NCBI GenBank assembly: GCA_964058845.1
Contig: CAXKVR010000036.1
Span: 434,001 to 498,000 of the forward strand
Direction: 5' to 3'
Length of the DNA: 64,000 bases
DNA from: Carex sylvatica
Taxonomy: Eukaryota > Streptophyta > Magnoliopsida > Poales > Cyperaceae
Positions within the stretch are counted from its first letter, which is position 1; each line of letters begins with the position of its first letter. The notes beneath the pieces are model-generated. The model made no database searches, had not been told where the DNA came from, and worked only from the letters and a program-made list of their open reading frames with translations. Of the stretch, positions 48,084 to 58,690 are shown piece by piece. Made by a program: the position numbers and the translations under genes.

Positions 48084-49653
48084 AAAAGGAGAATGGTCAA
48101 GCTCGAGACGCTAAACGAGCGCTTCCTGGGAGGCAACCCAAATCCTTCTCGATCCTTCCCTCTACTCGAATCGCCATCTCTCCGCCTCTATGACGGTTCT
48201 TCACACAAGTTAAGCTTTCATATTTCTTTCTATTTACTTTTTAGTTTTAGATTTATGCATTGGGGACAATGCTTAATTTAAGCTTAGGGGATGGGAAGAA
48301 ATTGTATCTTTACATGCATGTTTAATTATTTTTTTAAAAATTTAGGATTTATAACATTGAATTTTTACTTGACCATGAATAAGATTTGTGATTTTGAACT
48401 TAAATGCTTGAAATTGCAAATTTGTCAAGATGTTTTTACGAAGTTATAAAAATAGAGTCTTGTATAATTGGACTTAATTGTCTAATTAGACATAAAGTAT
48501 AAAATCATATTTAATTTTTGATAAATTTGAGTGATTGTCGAAAAATTAGTAATTTTAATGAGAATTGTAACGAGTTTTTAGGGATACCCTTGGAATAATT
48601 AGAAATAACCCCATAAATTGACGAAACTTAGTGGAAATAAAGGTTTACGAAAATGAAAACTTACAAATTAAAATTTTTTTTTTTGAAAATGCAACTTATA
48701 TGTAGAAAATGAATTTAGAAAGATCGGGATATTCATGAGTATGATTTAATGAATATGGATGTGTGTATTCATGATATTTTGCAAAAAAAATTGTTAAAAA
48801 TTGTTAAAAATTAAAAATTTAAGAAAATAAGATTCCGCTTGCTTATGTTACGGCGATATAACATACTTATAGCAATGAATCATTGACACTTTGCTCCGCT
48901 AGTTTGCCCGATAAAGTGACCGGGTTCGCACTAAACATGTGAATTCGTGTCATGGAAGGGTTGAACCATGAGCATGCAAATGCACTTTTGAATTAAAACG
49001 GTTGGGTATGGATTAGCTACCCATAACTAACCGGTTTTGTCCTAAGGATAAAGATTTATAGTGTCATCAAATAAAAGCAACAAAAGAAAAATTAAATTTT
49101 GTAAATATCAACACACGATGTGAATTCGTGTCATGGAAGGGTTGAACCATGAGCATGCAAATGCACTTTTGAATTAAAACGGTTGGCTATGGATTAGCTA
49201 CCCATAACTAACCGGTTTTGTCCTAAGGATAAAGATTTATAGTGTCATCAAATAAAAGAAACAAAAGAAAAATTAAATTTTGTAAATATCAACACACGAT
49301 GTCCGCGACTTTCTAACCTAAGCTTGATCCAACCTTGGGGGATTTTTAAAAAGAATTTTCACAAATAAGATTGCATTTTTTGTAACAAATTTAGATAACC
49401 GAAGTTTACAAATTCTAAGCCTTTAAGGAAATAAAAGTTAGAGTAATCGAATTGTGGTGTGAAGTATGATTAACCAAGGGTTGAACTTTAGATTTGTAGA
49501 AATCTACATTGAGGTTTCTAAATTTTGGAAAGATCGTTCAAATTTTTTGATTAAGAAATGTATACTTGATATATGGGGTTAAATTAGAGATTGAATTGTG
49601 TTCCAAGTTTAGATGTTGCTTGGGGACAAGCAATGTTCAAGCTTGGGGAAATT
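48084..49653. other. Non-coding 3' internal region of the Athila-like element
   Basis: AT-rich, with no env-like frame recognised. It ends with GCTTGGGGAAATT immediately before the 3' LTR, which includes the likely polypurine tract. Similar wording (GGGGACAATGCTTAATTTAAGC) occurs near 48263. Confidence 0.6.
48938..49302. repeat. 181-bp tandem duplication in the Athila-like internal region
   Basis: The segment beginning TGTGAATTCGTGTCATGG and ending CAACACACGATG occurs twice back to back, with period 181 and only two or three differences. It is non-coding and lies between the pol remnant and the 3' LTR. Confidence 0.88.
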
Positions 49654-51093
49654 TGATAAGCCGAAATTGTATCTATTGAAACCTAGGGTTAGTTATGTAA
49701 ATTAAGCCAAGTTTTGATTAAATTAGGTTTAATTAGGTAAAAATGTCCGAAATTTCAAGTTACTGCCCTAGTTATGTTTATTTTACAGGTAATCAAGTAT
49801 TTGGAGCTTAACGGAGCAAAACAGGTGATTTGTAGCAAGTCAGCACGAAGATTGGAGCAACTGTCAATGTTATTGCGGCCCGAAATGATTCCTATTGCGG
49901 CCCGAAATGATTCCTATTGCGGCCCGCAACAAAACAAGTCAGAGCCCTTTTATTCCTGCACATTCATTGCGGCCCGTAACCATATTCATTGCGGCCCGTA
50001 ATGACTTTTACAGTTTCTGCGCGACAAGTTATTAACTGCCTCCATTCATTGCGGCCCGCAATAAGTCGGTTCAGAGCCCGAATTTGCTATTTTTAGTTAT
50101 TTATTTAGGATTTGCACCAGGGATAAGAAAGGACGGTTAGGGACGAAAATTAGACAGTTTTTAGACAGAAAAGAAGAGAGAAAATAGAGGAGAAAAATGA
50201 GAGAAAGAAGGGAGAAAAGAACATCATTCATCAACCGGTTTTATTATTTTTCTTTCATTTGGAACTCTTTGAACTTTTTTAATTTTATTTGTGTTTTAGT
50301 CATGACTGGCTAAAGGCTTTTCTAGGGTTAATTAGGGCTATAATTGAAAATTTTGTTATGATTTAGTTGGTTTTATCTCATATCTTCTTGTTCTTTATTA
50401 TGATCTATTCTCTATTTTAATTGATTGTGAAGACTTAATCGAAATCACATGAAATCTTAGGATTTAGTATTTGCAATTGAGAAATTGAATATTAAGTCTT
50501 GACCATAAAGAATATGGTATTTGATAGGCTAAGTACCGAGAGGTGACGCGTGTCTTATACGGGCTTCACCCAATAGTTTAGGAAATTGTGCCAAGTACCG
50601 AGAGGTGACGAATAGCTTTCTAGATAAATTGGAACAGTAGAGAACTTAATGACTTTAGATTAGTGTAGCCAAGTACCGAGAGGTGACGTTTATTCTAATT
50701 TGAAGATGGTATTAATATAGAGATATCACTTTGTACCTACAACATCCAACTGTGCCTTCATAACTATAAGATCAAATTTAACAAACCAATTAATCATGAC
50801 ATTAGTGGATAGGAACCCTAAGAAACCCTAATTTCTCTTACTTGTTTAAAACCAAATTTCGCTTTAAGACTTTAGTTTAATTCAGTTCAATCACTACCAA
50901 ACAAACCTCTTAAACAAACAAAACACTTTTTACTTCGCTTTTACTAAATTAAATCGTTAGGTTAGAATTGATATTTTGACTTGTCCCTGTGGAGACGATC
51001 CCTAAGTACTACTTGACTAGGTTGTACACTTGCAACCAAATTGAGTATAAACTAGGATTTATTACTTGCATAAGAGAATAAAATTCCACATCA
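49654..51093 (+). repeat. 3' LTR of the Athila-like element
   Basis: 1,440 bp, longer than the 5' LTR mainly because the palindromic word near 49872 has been amplified to three tandem copies (CCCGAAATGATTCCTATTGC type). The three AAGTACCGAGAGGTGACG copies are conserved. Confidence 0.9.
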
Positions 51094-53188
51094 CCCCCTT
51101 CCTCGTTTTTTTGGGAGCTCCGCCCAAAGAGAGAAGAAAAGAGAGAAATAGCTCTCTCTCCCTCCAAATCCCCAAAGTTCGGGAAATCGAAGGTAGAAGC
51201 GAGAAATTGGCCGTGGATCTCGTCTAGCCCTCTTATTCGATATTTCTTTCTCTCATCTTCTCTCTCGAAATCTCAAATTTCTCGATTGCTCGGGTTCTTA
51301 TTTTAAACCCGAGATTTGTGTTTGAATTGCTTGTAGACTAGCTCCTAGAGCTTCTTTTATTGTTATTTGTCGATTCTTTTCCCAATTTCACCCTGATTTT
51401 GGATTTTCATTTATAGGGTTTTGTATCAAATCCAAATTTTAAGAATAATCGTTAATTGATTAGTTTAATCCAACCAATTAGACTTGTAATCGGTAGGGTT
51501 ACCTCTTGATCTTGAAATACTAGAACATGTAACGGTTAATTTGAGATTTCGACTAAATTAGGGTTAATCAAGCGGTAAATTGAATTGTTGTGGGAACCAA
51601 AATAGAGAATCAGTACATGAATTGTTACCAAATGAAAATTGTATATGGATAGAGGACCTAGAGGTAAATGTGTGAAGTTTTAGAGATTTTGAGTAAGAAA
51701 GAAGGAATCAAAAGAATTGATACCAAAGCATAGAAATTGGTTAAGGAATGTGTAAGCCAATAAATGAACTCGAGTAAGTATCTCGACCATTGAACCAGAA
51801 TTAAATCAAGTATACATGTAACATAGGTGTAGGCTCGGTCCAGCAGGAATTCGTAGGACAGTTCGAGACGTTTGATCCGTAATTACGCAATACGCTCGTC
51901 ATACAAAGGTGCGGGATTCTTGGACTTGTTTGATATTTCATTTTTAGGAATTAAACTGTTTATTCGTTTATCATGTTGAATATCTGATTGATTGCATCAG
52001 TGAATTGCGTAAATCATTTGCATAGCCCAATCAAATTAAACTCGAATTGAATTGACTTGAATGATTTGTATATTGGTATGATTGTTGGTTGTGTCAATCT
52101 GTTATGATTTGATTATGGTTGAGAGTAACCACGAACGGATGATTGAGAATGTGTATGTGTGTGGATTTACGAAGTTGAGCTGTGATAGCTGACTTGGATC
52201 CAATGAATTTGCAAAGTTGAGCTGTGATAGCTGACTTTGATCCTAGGATTCTTCTAGCGCTTTAGGTGAGTGGCCCTCATGATTTTCCAGTACCGGTTGG
52301 GACGAGGGGTGGGTGGTTGTATTGATTGTGATTATGATCGTGGGTGACATGTGTAACGTCTGTGGCTCGGTGGCATTCTCCTACGTGTTAATGCATTTAG
52401 ATGGTCAATTGACTATTACGACGATGTAAATTATTTCAAAGTGATTTTTTTTATATGATTTGAACCAGACCTTAGGAAATGGTTAAGCCAAGCGATTACA
52501 GATGGGTGTCAGATAAAGGGTCCAGCTCGGTGGAACGTCTGTAGGTGTCAGTAACCCTACAGACAAGGGTCAGATAAAGGGTCCAGCTCGAAAGAACATC
52601 TGTAGTTGCTACAAACCCTAATAAATGAGTTAAGCCAAACATGTGTATTTGTTTGTTTGAAGTTCATCTTGGAAATTCCGTTAACCGTGATTTAGTTGAT
52701 TAAATTATTGTCGAGCATGTGCATTCTTTTGTTTATGAATATGTATCTATTTGAATTGCTATTGTATGGGTTTCATTTTTTAATATGGATTTTGATTGCA
52801 AGTCAAATAATTTAAACTGTGGCAAATTATCACTGAGAATTTATTCTCACCCCCATCCTTCGGGATATTTTACAGGCTATGGTGCGATTGATTCCGGGGA
52901 GGCACGCAAATAGTAGGCCTTTGGTAGTTTACCTTTATACGATCCTAGATATTTTATTTTATAGTTCTAGGTTAGGCCTTACAGTTGGTATCCGGATGAG
53001 ATACTTTTGATATATTATACTCTGATCAGACTGTGTAATCTGATTTATATATATTTATGAACTTAGTTTTCATATTATTGTGTTGTGAATTGGTGATTGA
53101 AATGTGAACCGCCTTGTAAGTGTACACAGCGTTGTATGCTTACGGCGGGGGACTGTCGCGATCCGTGGCCGCGGGATGTGACAGATAA

Positions 53189-53244
53189 CTATTGTTATAC
53201 ATTCTCAATATCTTGTTTACTTTCTTTGTCTTTATTTTACAACA
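53189..53244 (+). repeat. 3' LTR of the host copia element, last part
   Basis: CTATTGTTATACATTCTC through TTACAACA matches the end of the 5' LTR (36600-36658). It is followed by the target duplication GTATT. Confidence 0.85.
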
Positions 53245-53249
53245 GTATT

Positions 53250-54690
53250 TACCATTCTAAATTATCATAACTCACATATTTAGTCAATTAATAAAAAACT
53301 GAGATTATTATGTTTTATACTATAAAAAATATATTTAATTACTTAATTAGTCTCTTCACCATTTCCTTCATGCCCTAAAACCTTTTCAAATTAGTCTCCA
53401 ACATCGTTCCAATCACCTGTGGACTATGGTATACGAAGAGGAATACAAAGATGAAGAACTCTTAAAACCTTAAAAAGACCTTGTATCAGAGGAGGAATCA
53501 TTTTAATTAATCTTAGTATTTTGCAATAACTCACAAATAAGATTGGTCAAAATGTCTAGTCAGATTTTGGGCTTTCACTCTGTGCTCGCTTGTCTCATAT
53601 ATTTTTTTTAAGGTCAGTGGATTGGGTGTCCATTGACAATTTTTTTTTTGTTTTAAAAGAGACTAGCACCCATTTCATTGACTGAAATATTTAAAATTAC
53701 GTACATCAGCAGTTTGGCTATGTTCATTGACAATATTGCATTAAAAGAAAAAGTTTTGTACAACACCATGTCTTAGTTTCTAATTACATAATCGCTAAAT
53801 GGTAAATAATACGAACAGCCCAACAACGAACAAATCGCAATGCAGAGTTGGGTGCTCGTGCTCGACGCTTCGTTAATTAAGAAGAGACTGTCGCTGGTCC
53901 AAGGTCCCCTACCTGTTTAATTCCGTACAACTCTAAAAGAGTCTTTGAGAGTTAGTTGTGTGACTCTGTCAGTAACATGGTTCTGAAACTCGGAATCATC
54001 ATGAGAATCGGAATTGGATACTTTACAGTGGAATCGGAATCGAATCAGATGAATCGGTCAAAAACTCGGAATTTTTTAGCAAAAGTTTGTTTTGTAACTA
54101 AAATATAGAAAAAAAATTGATTAAAAAAATAATTTGTAAGAAAATTACGTAGACAAAAATTATATTCAAAATTTCAAATAATTTACTAATTATATAATAT
54201 AATATAAATATTACAAATAGAAGACACTTTTTATGCAAGCTAGCCATAATTTAATTATCCATTAAAAAGCAAGATTACAAATTGGCAGCATTAATTTAGT
54301 ATAGGATTATCTTGAGAAGATATGTGTTAAGTTTTTTTCTAATTTTGTGTAATTTGATTTTTTTTTTTAATTTCAAATCATAGATAAAGAAATGTCAGAA
54401 AAAAAGTAAAAATATCGAAGGACTCTGTTTGATTCAGGCTTGACTAACTCAGTCTGACTCGGACTGACTCGGCTTGAAAATCAGATAACTCCGCCGAATC
54501 AAACATTTTTCCACCAAATTTTGGTAAAAAAAATCATATAGGCGCGAGACTCGAGTGAAACTTGAATTGGACCCGACCAATACCGAGTTGACTCGGCCGA
54601 GTCAACTTGGGCGAGATTCCAAACCAATCTCTGTATCTTTTAGATCCATTTTACGAAAAGCGCGTCATTGTGCACCTGGATATCTGTTAA
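53250..54690. other. AT-rich spacer
   Basis: No gene is recognised. Around 53985-54080 and 54420-54625 there are many AATCGGAAT and GACTCGG/CGAGTC words. These include a perfect 20-bp palindrome at 54587-54606 and suggest a decayed unknown element. Confidence 0.5.
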
Positions 54691-54696
54691 TTTTTA

Positions 54697-55022
54697 GTTG
54701 GTACACATGCACGCTGTCAATTGACAAGGCAGTTGATGCCTCTCCAAATTAAGTAAGCTTCTTCTCAAAGCATCAATACGTTTAACAACCCATTTTGGTA
54801 ATTTAAATGCATTCATATAATACAGAGGCACAACACTGATTTGACCATCATCACTCTCTCTCCATGGTTGGCAGGACAATATAGCCTGAACAACCTACAT
54901 AGAGTCAGGCAGGAGCGATATTGGTACGAACTTGTTTCGGTTGATATTTAGTCCCGTGAGCTTCCCGTACAATATCAGCATGAGGGAGATAACCTTGGTG
55001 AGAGTCGTAGGATGGGCCTCTG
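54697..55022 (-). pseudogene. LINE (non-LTR) reverse-transcriptase fragment
   Basis: The minus strand reads KVISLMLILYGKLTGLNINR, then after a stop VVQAILSCQPW, then VPLYYMNAFKLPKWVVKRID plus ALRRS. This follows the C-terminal reverse-transcriptase region of plant L1-type elements (GKLTGLKIN..K, the LGC region, and YYM..FKLPKWVIKRID..RR). The middle is damaged, and upstream and downstream parts are missing. Confidence 0.75.
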
Positions 55023-56391
55023 CAAAGATATATATTTCAGAAAGAAAGAGGGTCCTAAGTTAATTAATATGTGTATGGTACTTAAGATAATCTTTAATTA
55101 ATTATATATTTCAGAATACTAAATATAATTAATTTCAATTTAGAATATATTTAATATATACTAAAACTATCTTGGAAAAATATGCAAGTTATTTGAATTT
55201 ACGGTGATAAATACATACGTCATTACAACAATTGGAGGGGGAATAATTAAGCAAATTTATAGTTTTTGAGTGGAATATATGAAATTCTCCCCATATTTAA
55301 CGGTTGTATATTTCCGCAAGTAATAAAAGCCTCATTGGAAACGGCAACTATTCTATTGGGTAACCATTTTAGGGATCACTCAGAAGTTACTTATTAATAT
55401 ATAGTTGACTTGAGGAATTAATAGTCAAGTTGCATGCATATCATCGAACAATAGCTTTGGTTGAAAATGACCTGAAATGACTTCAATATCTAGGTGAGCC
55501 CATGTGCCATTTGAACAATTCAAGTGAAACGTAAAATTCAAACTAAATACGTGATCAATGCCCCACATTTTTGGTAGGTACGCATAGAAGTCAATTCGAT
55601 GGTTGATGTTATATATATCAAATAATTTAGTACGAGAGTTTTTTATTATTATTATTGGAGCACCTAGTTATTTATATAACATTCTTTCATTTTTCTCCTC
55701 AGTTAATAACTACTTGAATAACTACTAACTAGCAAGAAGTACCACTTACTATTTAGAAACCGCTTAATATTTGAAATTTTTTATAATAAATCAAGTATTC
55801 ATATATAATACATCAAGTATTCATAACTAATATATAAAGTATTTAAAAAAAAAATGGACACATCATTCACCCATCTTTAACACGTTTTTAAAGATTTTTT
55901 TTTTCTCCATTCAATCGAAACAATATTTCTAACGATCTGTGAATTTTTTTTCAAATCTAAAACCACAAACGTCTTCTATACAATTTTATCTTTCAAATGA
56001 GATCTATAATGACATACATTTGAGTTGTCCGTTGCACCAGTATTCATATCTCGTTATGCAAGTGTAAATAATTCATGTATCAAGAGTATTACAAGCATAT
56101 GTGCATACCTCAATTAATTTTACAAGAGCAGCTAAATAGTATTAAACATTGCTTTATTACTTTTTATAGTTCAATTTTATTTTTTGAAAATAAAAAAATA
56201 GTTGCCACATGTTTCACTATTGAAACAAAAATAATTTATCAAATTTTACAATTCATGTAATTGAAATATTTCATAATTTTTTTTTTTAAAGATACAAAAC
56301 ATACTTCATTGAAGTATTCATAAAAAAAACATCAAGTATTCATCCATATATGTTGAAGTATTCATGCCTAAGATATCAAGTATTCACTAGT
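55023..56391. other. AT-rich spacer with AAGTATTCAT motifs
   Basis: No gene is seen. The word TCAAGTATTCAT or GAAGTATTCAT recurs at about 55790, 55815, 56311, 56333, 56354 and 56384, and continues to the right of the CACTA element (57959-58340). The element therefore inserted into this motif-rich tract. Confidence 0.55.
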
Positions 56392-56394
56392 GGA

Positions 56395-57958
56395 AAAACA
56401 CTAATCTGGATTGGTTAAATACGCACATTAGGATCGGACCTAGTGGCGATCCTGATACAGGCGATAAAAATGCGATCAACTAACTGGATTGGTTAAACAA
56501 GCGACACTAAAGGTCAAAATTATGATCGGTTATTTGAAAAAACCGATCCAGATACTAACCATTAGGATCGGTTATTTACAAATAACTGATCCTAATGGGG
56601 ACTTATTTGGATCGATTATTTGTAACAACCGATCCAGATTAGATCTATTAGGATCAGTTGTTACAAATAACCGATCATGATTTGTTATTGTATTTAAATT
56701 TTTTTTTATTTGGTCAGTTTTCATATATTTGCTGGCATTCTAAATTTTTTTTTTTCACAGTAAGAAGTAATCTTTGATATTTTAACTAAAAAATTCAATA
56801 TGATCCGAATCTGATATGAAATCCATTACAGTAATAAATATGATCCACATTTGGATCCTAAATTCTTTTTGGATATGTATATGCATATAGTTCTTGCAAA
56901 ATCCTAATAGGTTTGCATTTAAATTATAAAATAATTTGATCCTAACCCTATCTATATATTGAATGTTTTGTGTCAAAGTTCAAAATCAATTTATAAATAA
57001 GAATTAATTATTCATACCGCGACAATGGATGGAAAATTAGAGCGGCCTGATGAACCATGCGAGACATTCGAGACAGAAGAATTTATACCTCCAAGCATCA
57101 AAAATGGAAACAACACTGCAGCCCCTTGAGAATAAGAGGGAGAGAACGGTGGCAGTGGTGGAAAGGGCGACGAGATTGGCAGAGAATGAGAGGGAGAGAC
57201 GGAGACAGATAGATTGGTCATCAACGAAGGAATTGAGAGAGAGATTGGAGGGGTGGAGAATGAGAGGGAGAGACGGAGACAGAGAGAGAGACGGAGGAGT
57301 TTAGAGAGATATGGAAGAGGCAGATCTATTTTCGCTAAGTTAATTGAAAATGAGAGAGATTGGGTGAGGCGCGAAACGAAAATAAGAACGCTAGCTGCTT
57401 TTAGGATCTCTTAATTTCAAAAAATTGATTCTAAAAATTATCAGGATCGGTTATTTTAGAAGACTAATTCTACTGTAGGCACCATTAGGATCGGTTGTAC
57501 ACAAGAGCTGATCCTAATACTATTAGAATCGGTTAAATAAATAACCGATCCTAATACAGAGTACTATTAGGATCGGTTAACCAAATAACTGATCCTAAAA
57601 ACAATCAGGATCAGTTATATAGAAGGTCGATCCTAATGTAGGCTCCATTAGGATCGGATATACATAAAAGCCGATCCAATACTATTAGGATCACTTAAAT
57701 GAACAACCGATCCTAATTCAGAGTACTATTAGGATCGATTAAATAAATAACCGATTCTTAAAACAATCATGATCCTCTGTTCTAAAGGACTGATACTAAT
57801 GTAGAGTACTATTAGGGTCGGTTATTGTAAATAACTGATCCTGATTCGTTAGTATCGGTTGTTTATTGATAACTGACCCTAATAGTGTCTATTAGGGTTG
57901 GTTTTTTATGAAGCCCGATCCAGTTAGACCGATCCAGATTAGTGTTTCTCCACTAGTG
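56395..57958. mobile_element. Non-autonomous CACTA transposon (1,564 bp)
   Basis: Terminal inverted repeats CACTAGTGGAAAAACACTAA plus TCTGGATTGG at the left and, at the right, the complement of CACTAGTGGAGAAACACTAA plus TCTGGATCGG. The 3-bp duplication ATT (56392-56394 and 57959-57961) fits the superfamily. Both subterminal zones are packed with ATTAGGATCGGTTATT and AACCGATCC words in both orientations, the usual transposase-binding arrangement. No transposase is present. The middle (about 57010-57415) is purine-rich (GAGAGGGAGAGACGGAGACA) with short open frames of no known family. Confidence 0.88.
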
Positions 57959-57961
57959 ATT

Positions 57962-58521
57962 CATTCATACACTTTTAAATATTCATATATACCTAAGACA
58001 TCAAATATTCATTAATACACCTCTATTTTTTCAAAATTTATTTTTTTGTCATTTCTTAGTACTTAATACGCACTGGCCTAATTCACCATTACTGAAACTT
58101 TATTCTTTGCAAATAACTTGCTACTGCATGAGGAAGAGGAACATAGACACGAAAGGGATTAATTGCATCCACAGAGACAAAATTAGTTGATCTCGATCCA
58201 TTTAGCACTCATTTTGAGACGGTCGACACTGATGGATCTGACCCGACGGAGACGTGCTTGGTTAGGATAGAGTATATTAAGTATTCATTCATACACATTT
58301 AAAAATTTATTCATACACGTTGAAGTATTCATACCCAGCGGAGGCATATTTGATTGGGATGGAGTGACAGATCATCTCCAGTAGAACGCTCGTTGGAGCG
58401 GGAGAAGCATGTAGAGATGGAAAAGCGGAGGCAGAGGCGGAGGTGAGAAAGGGAGGAATCTTATCGTATTTATTATTTCGATGTGGAAGAGGGTGGGAGG
58501 TGAAAGATGGAGGGTATAGAA
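57962..58521. other. Spacer with AAGTATTCAT motifs and a purine-rich tract
   Basis: The left part continues the AAGTATTCAT tract. From about 58385 it becomes a purine-rich run with GGAGGCAGAGGCGGAGG-type words. That run is interrupted by the copia element and continues from 63437. No gene is recognised. Confidence 0.5.
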
Positions 58522-58690
58522 TGTCAAAATGAGATATGAATTGAATGAATTTCATTAGTAGTCTTCAATAGTTACAGAGAGGGTCTTTATATAGACCACT
58601 GTATCAAATACAAAGCATAGGCCCTGTATGTGTCTAATAGAAAGTAGTTAATCCTAATACATAGTCTAAGTACAATGCATTTGTCTAAGA
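58522..58690 (-). repeat. 3' LTR of the minus-strand copia element
   Basis: 169 bp, matching 63260-63436 with a few substitutions and short indels (for example CATTAGTAGTC against CATTAGTC). Confidence 0.82.

Larger units (their letters stand above)
43617..51093 (+). mobile_element. Athila-like Ty3-gypsy element, internally deleted
   Basis: LTRs at 43617-45013 and 49654-51093 begin TGATAAGCC and end TTCCACATCA. The target duplication is CCCCC (43612-43616 and 51094-51098). The primer site TGGCGCCGTTGCTGGGGA at 45020 is the tRNA-Asp type used by Athila and Tat/Ogre elements. The internal region (4.6 kb) has a gag-protease frame with two stops, then directly a remnant of the pol C-terminus. 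Reverse transcriptase, RNase H and most of integrase are gone. The LTRs are nearly identical by eye, so this is the youngest layer of the nest. With those domains missing it could move only with help from a relative. Confidence 0.9.
43049..53183. mobile_element. Putative solo LTR, family S copy B, split by an Athila-like element
   Basis: Starts TGTTACGTTACG and ends GGGATGTGACA, with a perfect 5-bp duplication GATAA (43044-43048 and 53184-53188). The two halves, 43049-43616 and 51099-53183, total about 2.65 kb once the inserted element and one copy of its target duplication are removed. That agrees with copy C (2.64 kb). The left half carries the GTGCGG/CCGCAC cluster (43140-43560). The right half carries the shared landmarks TAGGCTCGGTCCAGCAGG, AGGTGCGGGATTCTTGGACT and GGTTGGGACGAGGGGTGGG. 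Confidence 0.8.
36389..53244 (+). mobile_element. Ty1-copia element with a 3' LTR split by nested insertions
   Basis: The 5' LTR (36389-36658) starts TGTTATGAATAAAG and ends TTACAACA. The matching 3' LTR is found in four pieces: 40139-40150, 40338-40392, 42906-43048 and 53189-53244. Removing the insertions gives about 266 bp, against 270 for the 5' LTR. The perfect 5-bp duplication GTATT at 36384-36388 and 53245-53249 proves these are the two ends of one element. The internal region carries decayed gag, protease, integrase and RNase H pieces, with no reverse transcriptase seen. The LTR copies differ at many positions, so the element is old. Confidence 0.88.

Noticed and set aside
48093..48281. 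Small open frame after the pol remnant
   Set aside because: It matches no protein and lies in the non-coding 3' interior of the Athila-like element.
57050..57304. Arg/Glu-rich open frame in the CACTA core as a captured gene
   Set aside because: The composition is explained by the purine-rich repeat GAGAGGGAGAGACGG. No domain is recognised and several frames are open.
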